From: Patiria miniata
Taxonomy: Eukaryota > Echinodermata > Asteroidea > Valvatida > Asterinidae
Direction: 5' to 3'
DNA: 64,000 bases
Assembly (NCBI RefSeq): GCF_015706575.1
Contig: NW_024037076.1
Span: 21,084,898-21,148,897, forward strand
Position numbers and translations under genes: made by a program. Under the pieces are notes generated by a model, which saw only the letters and a program-made list of their open reading frames with translations, did not search any database and was not told where the DNA came from. This document shows, piece after piece, positions 1 to 12,700 of this stretch. Position 1 is the stretch's first letter; every line of letters starts with the position of its first letter.

Positions 1-16
1 AAACAAATATAATTAC

Positions 17-3000
17 CTTTGATGTATACCTCTGTGAGGCAGGTATCTTTTGTGCACAGGACCAGAGAGATGACATCTAGATTAGCAGTCACTTTGACAT
101 CAATCACATCACTAGGCTTCACTTTCTTGACCCTCTTGCCTGAAAAAAAACAGACAAAATGTGCTTATATTCCAAGGGAAGAATGCATCATTTTGAGTTA
201 ATGCAGATACTAAACATAAGTACTTATTTCAGAGATGCTGTGTGTATCTGATTTCAAACCTTAATCAACGTTGCCAAGGAGAAAGCTAACTCAGGAATGG
301 GCGTATACAATTGACAAATGAGTACCTGGATAAAGTCAAAAACCTCCTAAACTTGAAAGCTTTGGTTAGACCCCAAATTGACATATGAAAACCAAAATAC
401 TTTCAATTAACACATCATGGAAATTGAAGCGTCCAAAGACGAGCAATCCCGGCCTCAAGGACATGAGTTGTGTGGAGAGACTGTAACATCTCTCAAGTTA
501 CCAGCCATAGCATACCCAGGTGCAAGACATGTAAAATAGTCACTGGGATATACAACTCAGATGTAACAAACCTCATATAAAGGGGTTATCAATACAAAGT
601 TTCCAAGAATAGTACCTCATTGAATGTTAGAAAGAAGTGAGGTAAGTTAAGCTTTAAGCATCTCATTTGAACATCTGCCAACTTTTGCAATAATAGCACA
701 AGTAGGACAGACCGTGTGAGAACAGTCTTCCTGAGCCATTTGCTATCTGTGTCACACTCTTGAGCTTTCACTGCTGAAATGTGCTGTATTTCTGCATCAA
801 AAATCTCTAGTAACTTCGTTTATCACTGGCCAAAGTTTACATCTAGTCGCAATTAATTTTCAAGGCTTTGAAAAGCTGCTATCTACACAGTGCCCTTTGT
901 AGCACTGGGCGCAACCATTTTGACAACAGTTTTCGATGGCACTGTTGTTCCATATTTGCAGGGCCCAGCTAGCACTAACGCTTAGGTTGCCATGAGTGGG
1001 ACGCAAACCTGATGCAGCCTTAGTTACATCAATCAATTAGTCTGGTTCCCTGACCCCACTGTCCTTTGGAGTTCAAAAATGGGGTCCGGTAACTAGCGGT
1101 GAATCTGGCATACATTGCCCGGAATTCTAGGTAATGTATGTTAACTATATGCATGTTGCACAGTGGTTTAAAACCAGATGTGACCCAGACATCAGTATAT
1201 TCCAGGATTTTAAACAGTCAAATGTCCTATAAAATACATCAAGCATGTTTAAGTACCATCTCTGGGTATAGAAAACTAGGTTGGCTATTATCTAAAAACG
1301 TAACTCACCGAAATTGTCAAAAACTGGAGCTAAATTTCAAAAGAGGGCACTATTTATCAATGGCGCCCTACTGTGACGATTTTTGCATTAATGTTTATTA
1401 CACGTCCATATCGCTTCTCATCACCGTACCGGCACGGAAGCCACACATTTTGTTGTTGTTAATTTTGGATTTACTATGTTAAATAAAGATTAAACCAGCT
1501 TGTAGATGCAAGTTTTCAAGGTGATTACTTTGTTATTATTTTTAATAATGTATTCCCTGTGATAAGGCCATTTATATGCAAAATGTTATCATTAATCTTA
1601 CTATTATTTCCTGTTGTATTTTACCGTGGAAATCCGAAAATGGTGCTCTTAAGTGGTGCAGCCGGTATTTGTTCCTTCTAGCTAAGAGAAAAACCTGTAA
1701 TTATTGAGACTTATTTGTGAAAACAGATAAAATCATATATTGGGCCACTGCTCTTACAAAAATGGCTGTCCTCAATTCATCTAATATCGCACCCGTTCTG
1801 TTGCTGCTGGCGTGGTTCCACTTCATCTAGAGGATTAATTCTCGGGCGATCAAGCTCAGCTTTGGGAACATCAGCTTCATCCCCTTCTGACATATATGTA
1901 ATTGTGAAATCCATCGCCTCCGCAACAGTAATTGATTAAGTGTCGAGCATTTGTTTTTGACGGACGGCTCTTTTTCAATACTTACAAAATGTTCATAAAA
2001 GAAAATGTGGTTGGTTTTTGAGAGAGTAGCTGCGGCGGTGATCTATTAAATTCGGCTCATATCTAATTCTCCCTACATTTTCTTAATCGCTTAGAAATGG
2101 TAAGTTAAATATGTAACCTTCTCATGTGTCGGTTGTAGTCTATTATTAGTTGTTATATAATCCGGCCTCTTGTTCCGGCCGATCCCTCTCTTTAGATATC
2201 TATTCCACATCTCATTTGGAGGGTGGCGTATTTGATCGTCCGATCTTCTTGCCCGTTGCCAAATTAATGGAACAGATGGAGTGGAGGAGTCCTTGTCATA
2301 AGAAGAAATTGGGGGACGTAAGGGCTTGGTTTTAGAAAAGTCTTACAGAAAAATAAAAATAAAATTATCAGAAAATATTATGATCTCAGTGTTTACATTT
2401 AAGTCATTGTCGATGCTTTATATCACAATGACAGCTCTGGTCAGGAGTTGTGGCTGGACATTATAATCAACAAATCAGTCTTTGAAAGTATCTGGCTTCC
2501 GTGGGGAAAACACGTTTGGTTGGCTGAAATGGTGTTTAATGGTTTTCCTGGCCTTGCCAGGCCTAAGACATTTTATTACAATCACAAACACCAGGAACAT
2601 GATGTTGTCGTTAGGCTGACCGCGCCCGGTGTGGGCCTACACCAAAACGTTGTGCAAAAAATAAAATCTTTCATCTCTAATTCTATCTACATTTTCCATA
2701 AAAAAGAAAACCATTAACAGCTCAATTTCTTCAATAATGGTTTACTGTAAATCCCACACGAGCCCCGAGATTTGAACCTCCTTACACAGATTTCCGAAGT
2801 GCAAGCGACGACACCGAGCCCAACACAGCGATCACGCTAGACAAATCTCAACAATAGAGGGCGCTGTTCACTTTGTCGCCAGCGACAGCGTTTTACGTTA
2901 AATCCAAGCTGAGGACTGCTTACAAAGTTGATATTCTTCGGCACAACGATGTATTGCGCGACTTTTCCGGTTGATTATATTACAAGCTTCAAGATGATGC

Positions 3001-6000
3001 ACAGTTTTCTATCTGAAGATATAATTTTGGTATAGAAAAACAGGGTTTTTTTATTGTTGCACTAATGTGCCTACTTTAATAAGACTAACCCTCTTAGTTT
3101 TGTGTAGTTATGTACTTGAGTGATATAAACGGTAAAGATGATGGAAATTTTTTTTTTTATCTGCTATAAATTAACTTATTAGATACAACTAAACTAAATT
3201 ATGGCATAATATTAGGGGAATTTTTTTTTTTAAATGTCTGGGTCTTAAACCACTGTGTGATGTGCGTAGGTCTGAAACCCGCCTTGTGCATTCTAAATCA
3301 CAATAGTAATGTTTGCGCGCAACCAGCCTGTTGCTGAATTTGAAAGTATCTCTGGCAAATATCAATAAAGAGAGAAATTTTGCTGTTCAATATTTATAAC
3401 CAATGCAGTTGAAATGTTTGAAAGTTGCTGTCATGTAGACACTGGTGATTGTGTGTACTTTTTGTGGTAAGACAAGTGCGAGTTTCTTGATAATCGTGAG
3501 TTCAATCACCGGCGCCCACGCACAAAAGTTGAACAGCGATTCAAAAATAAGCAATCTGCCCGCACAGAGGTGATCACATCAAAGGATTAAATGGGAGCTA
3601 GTTACCAGTCCCCATATCATTAGGGGGCTGGGAAACAGTCTAATCAATCAGGATTCTGTACTAAATTTGCACCCTTGCCCTCTGACCCCTCACCTTTGGG
3701 CTTCTTTTCATCCTCACTCAGATAGCCTTCGTCCTCAGTCTCGCTGGTCTCACCAGTCTCTTCTTTCTTGCCCGTGTCTAGACTTGCTACCAGGGTGTCA
3801 GCAAAATCTGTGATGTTCAAGATAGCATCCGAGTGGGCAACAACCTCCAAGGTTGTGAACTTGACGGTGATATTCTGCTCGGTCGATTGGTAGGTGGTGG
3901 AGAACTCGGGGTTATTCTTCTCAGCCTTTGAGAAAGAAGAAATAACAAAGTACTGTGTGACATTTTATGATGTACCAAGTCAAGTTTTCAATGAATTTTT
4001 TCTTTAATTTTTTCACTGGTTCTTTTTTGTCTTTGTTCTTTCTTTTCTTTTTCTTTTGGACAAGCTCAGATGAAATAAAGGAATCTTAAAAGTTTTAACA
4101 AGCAATTTAAGTTCACGAAGTCAAGCTTGTGGTCAGGGAGATCAACCTGTCAATATATACTCAGGCTGGTTTTTCTTACCTTTTGATAATTAATGGACAG
4201 CAGTCTGTCAGTGCCTTTCTCGTAAGCTGGTGTCCTGACTAGGTACAGGTCCCCACCATCCAAAGCTGTAGAATAATTACAAATGTTGTTATAAGTAATA
4301 TGATTAGGGAAAAGAATGACAGGCAGTCATCATATGTGTGTCAAACCTCCCATCACAAATGACATTGTATTTACAACCAAAGTCACGATGATGCCCCACA
4401 AGTCACTCTCTGCTAGTTTGAGGATCAGACATTCACGTGGGCAGAGCCACGGTTGAACGTCTGATTTATCGCAGAATGTAAATTTTATGCGACCCCACGC
4501 GCCAGCCAATCCGAGTGGTCTTTAGAGACAGTGACATAATTTCGATCAGAAATGTAGACTAAGCTGTGATTTGGTCAATCTGAATGCCACATTTTGATAA
4601 TACAATAATGGGTTACCGAAGACCCGATAGAAGGCGCCCGCTGAATGGTCAAAATCTCGAGGTCAAGACGCATTCTTGTTTTGCATAACTAATCCCGAAT
4701 CTGCTCGCATATCATAGACCCTTGCTGTGCAAGGGGATATTCCATAGCCTAAGTCTCTGCTTGACCATACTCAATATAGGAAATTCTACTGAGGGAACAT
4801 GACAGGACAATGCAATCCCCAACAACCTCAAAATTTAACGCTAACCGCGTGCACTAGTGTTGTATTTCAGTCCTTTTTCAGTCCCAAAACTGCATACCAA
4901 TACTATGGTATCCGAGTACTTTGAAGGCGTAGCAATACGAATATATGCATGGTCTGATGCACGTTTACAAAAAACAGACAAAAAGCACTTTGACTAGGAC
5001 CGTTTGGTCCAAATACTCAGATTTCTGGCCATAATCAAAACATAGTACACTTTTAGCTCAGAATTCAAAGAAGCATCTGGACTTCTTCTGTTGCAAAAAA
5101 CTTGCAATCATCAGGATTTCTCTACATCTTACCTTGGAACTGCCTATGCTGTACTGACACACTACCCAGTGAGACGCTAGCGTTCATATCCCATGGCTTC
5201 ATACGGACCTCGGCTCCCAGGGAATGAATGGCTACTGAGATCAGAGGCTTGTCTTCTCCAGACAAACGCTGGTATAGGTTCAACCCAACCTGCAGTAAAA
5301 CAAAACCACATATACAATATGGTAGTGGAGGTTAAATATAATGAATACTTGCTTGGTTAGTGTTCATTGCTACTTTGCTCATTGCCATTATAATTAGCAG
5401 GTACAGCATCAAAGTTATGATACTACACAAAAAACACAAAAAGAGTTTAATTGTAACAGTCAAGCAGGCCTTATCGTTCTCCATGAAGATGCTCTACTTG
5501 CTTCTTGTTCCCATTCAGTAATACATGTACTTATATTACACAAACATGATTCTTGTTTACAAGTCTATTCTCTTTATTGTTTATGTTCTATTTAACCATC
5601 AGTTGCATATTCTATTGTTTTACAGAAAAGATTGGTTACAGACCAGGAAACTACTAAATATAAAATAAAACTATAGTTACTCACAACAACGAGTCATGAG
5701 TGCTATATTTTGTTTTCATTTCTTTTATTATTATTGTTAATTGCCTGAGCACATACTTTACATTCTGAGACTCATTTCTATAGGCAGAACCTTTTGGTTA
5801 CGTCTCAGATTTTTCCCCCGTTGCCATTGATGTACGAAAACGCAAATTTAAAGATTTCAAAAATAAAATGAACCCCACAGAATCACAGTTCTCAATTGGT
5901 ATGTAACAATGTTAATGAAGTTCACTTGAATAGTCAGCCAGACAAGCTCAACCATTGTCAACTGGCATGTACATGTATGAGTTTGCTGCAAGTCTGTCAC

Positions 6001-6712
6001 ACTATGGTTAAACCAAACTTCTTGACTGACCTTAATAGTGAAATCAGAGGTCACATTATTTGTAGTCTTGGGTCAAGACAATGTTGTATATTGGATACGC
6101 GATCACCAAACGAAAGAGGGCGTCATCAAAACAAACAGCTATCACCCATGAATGGCTATATAGCGTCTTGGGGAAACTAGGCCCCATGGGCTACTTCTGC
6201 AGGCTAAAACGGTCCAATTCTCATTTACACGCATACCACACATGACAAAAGACCTAACATGAAGTTGCATAACAGTTTGGTAGCATCTTGTATGCCACTG
6301 ACTTTGGATCAGAGCTAATAATGCAAGGTGCTAAATGCGTGCAGCATAGTTAGGCAAAACAGGTGTGGGCACACGACACAACAGCTACAAGTTTCCTAAA
6401 ACGTTGATGCGATAATGGTTCAATGGATAGCACCCTTTTTCTGCAGGTGATAGTGTATCCATTATACAACACTAACGTCTTGACTCAGGACTACATTCGC
6501 TGGTGCCCCACTGCTCCGTATTACAGACAAAACCTTACCTTCTTGAGTTCAAAATTGAGCTCAAGATTGGTTCTCTGCATGTCAGCCATACTGTCATGTT
6601 TCTGGACGGCCGGCCTGGCTGTCCCGCCTTTGCCGGTTGTCACAGGCTCCGCCCCTGCATTAACACCAAGGCTGGTTTTGACTGGGCGGTCCGATGGAAC
6701 AATGGGGTCTCT
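17..6712 (-). CDS. VPS13: VPS13 exons 23-27 (window-edge part)
   Basis: These exons encode about residues 864-1120. Exon 23 (6539-6712) has a variable Pro/Thr-rich start and ends [10 protein letters not shown]. Exon 24 (5133-5289) reads [18 protein letters not shown], the counterpart of the human VNVTQLGTEATMRTFD-like block. Exon 25 (4180-4265) contains [19 protein letters not shown]. Exon 26 (3694-3925) holds [20 protein letters not shown], then a long acidic tail ([20 protein letters not shown]). Exon 27 (17-139) is [20 protein letters not shown] and ends with a GTAATT donor at 12-16 in phase 1, so coding continues below position 1. Confidence 0.93.
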
Positions 6713-9700
6713 CTTTAACATGGAAAAAAGGCAAGAAAAATTAGCATGTTAATATTGAGAATTGGACAAATTTTCAAGACAGGCTTACTGTAACTTACAA
6801 GCCTTGAGTTCTTCAAAACCCAATTGCAGATTCTGCTGGTTGTTCAGAGCTCATGTAGACTAATCTGTTGGCTTTATTTTGTGGGAATGTTTGAGAGCAG
6901 AACTACAGTTTGCCCGTTTCTAAGCTACAGGATGTGCACTTTTCTTAGGAGTCATCTCAGTAGGAATCTTGCAAGTATTGCAGAGAATATATCCTTGATA
7001 GGGTTCCTTTTGTCGAAATAATTAAATGAAATCTTATGAAAAAAACTTTATCAAAAAACTGAGCACAACTGTTTGCCCAACAGAACACCCATTATTTGCC
7101 GACTGGGATGAAATCAGAACATTTCCCTGCATCTTTTCCGGACTCATTCTTGAGATGACTCCTTAGGCACTCTTCTTTAGCAAATAGTTTTGTTCGCATA
7201 AACCTCTAAGATGACATTGAACAAAATGTGTTACTGTTTGTTTTTTTCCATTAATATTCATTTCAAGGCACAACAAACAAAAAAACTGCATGAAATTCCG
7301 GGGTTCGTGTTGTATAAAACTGGTGTAAATAGTAACAATGGAACCCTGTTTTTCAGCCATCTAATTGATGATCATGTCATGGGCGTATGAAACCACCACT
7401 ACCCATGCAATCAACACTGAACCAAACCCAACCAGTTGACTGTACTCTAATGAACCAGTTGACATGAGATCAAGTCCTTTACCAGTCGTCTTATCTAAGG
7501 CCTGTGACCCAACCACACTGACAAAAATAGAAAATGCCCCCCCCAAAAAATATGAAAACACGAAAAGTATGTATCATGATTCAAATGAGCAGTGCTACAC
7601 TTAAACTAAGCAACACTGCATACTGCACAGCACTGCTTACTGCACAGCAAATAGTGCATCTATCTTCCCCACTTCATACAGGAAAGGGCCACCACCGTAC
7701 CCTTTATTACGTCTAAAAGCTCTATTTTGAATTTCCCAAATCACTGACTGAAAATCTTTGAGACTGCTATCCTTAGCTCAGTAATTCGTCCACTGGCAGG
7801 TTTCATGCTTTGCAACATTGTGCCCTGGCCCCATGCATCAGTTGGTCTTATTCTGTGAACGCTGAACTATACTTCTCTTTGCCATTCAACACAGCATGTA
7901 CATGTAGCTAACTCACTTTAACGCTGGATATAGCAACATGATTGATCACATTATATAATTAAAATTTAACTGCAGTCTGTTGTTGCTGTCATGTATGTAT
8001 GTATGAGCACAATATGGACAAAGGACTTGATCTCAAGTCAGATAAACCTGCTGCTTGCTGACATAACATCGCAAACCCTTGCATTGTGCTCTCAGACTAT
8101 CTCATCACAAGCCTGTCCAATATCAACTGAGAAGGATCCTTGCTGGGATATTGGGACACAAATTAAAGGTATCCCCAAGAACTAATGAAAACTGAGCAAA
8201 TTATGAATAATAATCAGCAGATACAATTTCAACTTTGTTGAAACTTAAAGGGCCCATGCAATGTAATTTTTTAATGCAATCCTTGAAAATGCACCTGTGT
8301 GTCCCATTTATCCTTATTTTCAATTTTCGTTTTGCCATTTTCAAGGGTATTTTGGTGCATTTTTTGTTTTTATGCCAATGCAAAATTCCATGCTCATGAG
8401 CAAAAGTGTGATGTCATTTCAGCCAGAAACCTGTGTGCTACAGCTACTTCAGCATCAAAACTTGCCAGAATTTGGAACATTTTGCTGTCGTGAAATTTCT
8501 TTTCTTTGGTGATTTGTTGTAGTGTCAGTAGATGGCAGTAAGCCAATGAGCAAACATTTCTCACAAATGTTTTCAATGAGGACATTTTTGGGTTCACAAT
8601 TTGAACAGAAAACCCTAAAACTGAACAGTGTCTTCCTGAAATGACATCACAGCAACAGCGCCCTCAGTTGTCCAGAAAAGCATGGACACTTTTTAATGTT
8701 TAAGTGAAAGTGTTGTTAAGAAGTGCACTTTTCAATAAATTTACAAAATAGGGATGTTAAATAGTTTTCATACATTTAAGAGTAGAAAGTTGCACAAAAT
8801 GTGTTCCTAAAAAAAATCCTTTTATGGACCCTTTAAATAGCAGTCGAATGATGCCTATTGATTAGTAGTTAGTAACCTCATAAACAATCAAGTAAATGAT
8901 TAGTTTAAAATTATAATTGACAACAAAGGACGTAAAGTATTTTACTGTGGCTTCCCAGGCAAGAGTCAAAAAGTGCTGTTTAGGGTTAGTATATTTGTAA
9001 ACAGTGTTTTTCAGCGATTAGCTATCCTTATATTGTAAACCTGTTAAAACTAGAATTCTTATAATTGTCTTAACCCTAACCCCCAAAGGATATTTTCTAG
9101 GCACCCTGCCAAATGCAACAGCATGCAGTGCACTAATACATGCCAGCCTTGGTACCAAGTACCTACCCTGCTCAATGCAACGGAATGCAGGGGTGGAATG
9201 CATCAGATCAGGAGGTGCAACAACTTGCAACAACTTTTTACCACCGGTGCATTCTGTTGCATTTAGCAGGGTTAGGGCTATGACAGAAACTTTGATTTAC
9301 ATGTAAGAACACTATAAGGTCCTCTTTATTTCAGACTATAAACCCGAATGAAAACAGTTGTATTTGTAACAGAGAGACACATGTGCCATGCATGTACTTC
9401 AATGATTCCCTATTATGTTATTTCTTGCAGATTTTCTGTGCATTCCTGCATTGGAATTGCTGCAGTCGTTTTGCTGTCGTGATTAAAATATCAAGTGGTT
9501 TTAGTCTGTTAAATCAAAGATTTATGGTTAGTACAGCATCAGTTTGGAAAAAGAAAGCAAGAATGTGAGCAAAACCTTTACAAGTCAATTGCGGTACACA
9601 GCAACACAACCCAATGCTGAAAGCAATGAAGCCTGCTGATGATGATGATGGCGACTACAAACAAGGCATCTAAATGCGACGTGCATGTCACAGTGCCAAA

Positions 9701-12700
9701 ATGCCAACAAGGAATAACTGTGGGGGGAAAAAACAAACAAGCTAAAAAAAAAGATGTGGACAAACAAAGCCAATCAAACAGAAATGGTCCACTCGGGTGA
9801 GCTCTGACTCTTGCCTGGTCAAGAAACCTGTCGCTGGCTGTGTAATATTCCTCTGAGTCGGAGCTATCAGTATGAGCATCCACACTTACACGGACAGGAC
9901 CATCGGGTGAGTCAGCCACTGAAGCAAGGAGAGGGGACAGTCTAGGAGAGACAGGTAACTGGTCCTGTACAGAGTAGGGGTGGGGGATCAGACGGGGTCA
10001 AGCTAAGGCACTTATAGCACACATTAGATACAGCAGGCAACAGATATGTAACAACAAATGAGAGGTACCTAAGTTTTGGGGTAAAGCAAGTTGACAACCA
10101 GATTTCCTTAAGATATGATTTTAACTGTTTAGAAGAATAGCATTGATTCCTTCCACAATGTGAGTATAGCTTTAGACATTGTTTATTTCAAATATGCGAG
10201 GTTTTGTACCTGCTGTCACATCTGACATAGAATATTCTTAAAGTCACTTTTGATATCCTTATTTATTTGCAACTGGTTCCAGTAACCTTTCTGTTGCTAT
10301 TAAATAATTATCTAAGGAAGTACAAGTATCTTTTGATTTGTGCATTAAATTTCGTTCACATATTCTATTCCACTTCAACTTGTCAATAATTCAATTCGGT
10401 GAGTGCATGGAACTATAATTTTTTTCGTGCTCCAATGAATTCACCTTGTCTAAATATCATGCAAGGCTTCGCCTCGAGTCGCCCACAAAGCGGGCCATCA
10501 CCCACTTCGTGTGAACTTGTAAACAAACAACTCATGAACACACACATACACACCCTCTGCACTTTATGGTACAGCAATGAAATAACATCAATTTATGAAA
10601 GTGATGCACCATATTTCTCATTACTCTGTGAATCACAAATTTGTATGACTATGAGAAAGAGGTTGCTCCATTGCACTGCAACACACTGTAGGGCATTGAG
10701 GTCACATAGCAGCACCTTAACAGATCACATAAAGATCACATGAATGCATCACAATCTACACCCAGCAAACAGTATTTTGACTGAACAAAAAAAAAAATAC
10801 GCATCAGCATGAAAAGCAAGCAGCATTGTAGACACACAGGCTGTTATCTCTCAATGATCAGTACTTGTCATAATTGAGCCAGTTGTCAGTGTCACTGAAG
10901 CTTGGACGGCTTGAACGTTAAAGATTACAAAATTCTCAACCAAAATTAAGGAAAAAGCTAACCTGTTAATACATGATATTGATCTGCTAACATACCAGGA
11001 AAGTCAATTATATAATTAGTCTTGTTAAGGTGCAGGGCCCAATTTCTCGGCTCTGCTAACCACAGAATTCCCCGCTTACGATCACCATTCTGCGCTAACA
11101 GTGCAAGCAGAAAAATTCTGCGCTAACCTGTAAGCACAGAATCTTTAGTTACGGGATGTACATGTGCGCAGAAGCCATAATTCCTCGCTAACCCGTGGTC
11201 AACATTGTGGTTAATGTGTTTTGAAGCATTGCATGGTAGATCGGTACAGTAACCATGGTGCACTTGCAAGCCTTTCACAATATTGACAATTTGAAAAGCT
11301 TCAAACTGCAAAGTGTTGCCCCTGAATATAGAATGCATTATGCCAGTATCATCAATAAAAAATATTTAAAAAACAAAAAATTTTCCACAAATTGTTTCAT
11401 AGATATTTTAATGCCTTCAAGATTCACCTTCTGTTTTCAATGGCCATTTTAAATGTGAAAACCAACAGCTTTCCATCATTTCACCACTGCAAAATATTTC
11501 TATTCCTGGCAAAGTCCCAGGAAGAAAAAGCAATGTTCCAGCACCTCCCCTGCAAGAAAGAGCTGCTCCGGTGTTAGAATCCACCCAAACACAAAACATT
11601 TTCATAGAGAAACACCTGGTGCTCTCAGGCTGTTCCAAATGCAAACGCATAATATTTCCAGTGGTATGTTTCAAGCATGGCAAGTTTAAAAGATGTTCTC
11701 TTGCTCTGTGTTAACAGTCCGCTTATTACATGTCCATCCCCATGATAGTTCAAAAGAGCCAAAGACTAAGTTGATCGACTTACCCGAGCAAACTTGGGTT
11801 CCGGTTCTTTGCTCGTCTCTGGAACCGGAATGCTTAGTGCAAGTTTCAGCAGTTCCTGGAGCTTGAAATCAGACACATCCACTGTGACGTCAGGGAGTTC
11901 TCCTGTTATCTTGATCCTGAATTGAGGTCAACATCTAAAGATGTTATTTGAGGATAAGCATGTACTGAAAAATATGTTCTCATCACGGGGAGTATAAACC
12001 ATTACCATTCAAACATTACCCATTCTGGGGAGATTCCATTGTCAAGTTCTATAAGGGTGAGCCAAAAGGGGAACTGATAACCTCAAAACAAAACAAGATG
12101 ATCCCAAATTTATTGTTTTCGACAAATGAAGAATAAACTAATCATTTCAATTTGCCAAAGGCCCTTTGATGTACTGATGTGCCACTAACATTTCAAATTT
12201 GAGCTGTGCATGCAAGTAATGACCCTGCCAAATAAAAAGACAGGAATGGATTAGGGGTGAGATTGAGGGAACATGAAAAATCCATGAAATAATCTGCAGA
12301 GGGTTTGGAGGGCCGCTGAGGGCCCAAGAGCAATGAAGAGTCCATGATATACGTGTATGTTTGTATCTGTCAAAAGGTATCCCTTAAAATCTCCATTTTC
12401 TTTTGTTCCATTCCATCCCTTGTCCTATAGCTAATGACATCTCTATGGCAAGACCTCCTGAATTCCAGATTTTTTTTTTCTTTAGTCCTGAAAAAGGAAC
12501 AGTCCCGACAAATATCTCCCCCAATTGATAAGACAAGACTAAAGAAGACAGGGATGGACACATAGAGATTAATAAGAAACACAAATGGAAAGACAGGGAA
12601 CATAAAAGACCTTGCTTCAATTCCATGCTGCCTATATGACTAAAATGTGCATAGTACTTTTTCTTGCTTAGCCAAAGCTGGGAACCAGTCAAAAGCTGTA

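Noticed and set aside
1138-1482. 114-residue open frame in VPS13 intron 26
   Set aside because: No recognisable domain, opposite strand to the host gene and within repeat-like sequence.
9067-9290. Interstitial telomere repeat
   Set aside because: Only one or two CCCTAAC units, placed as inverted ends of a small element rather than as a tandem array.
9578-9808. Open frame continuing from VPS13 exon 22 ([12 protein letters not shown]...)
   Set aside because: Intron read-through: hydrophobic low-complexity translation beyond good donors, not found in VPS13 proteins.
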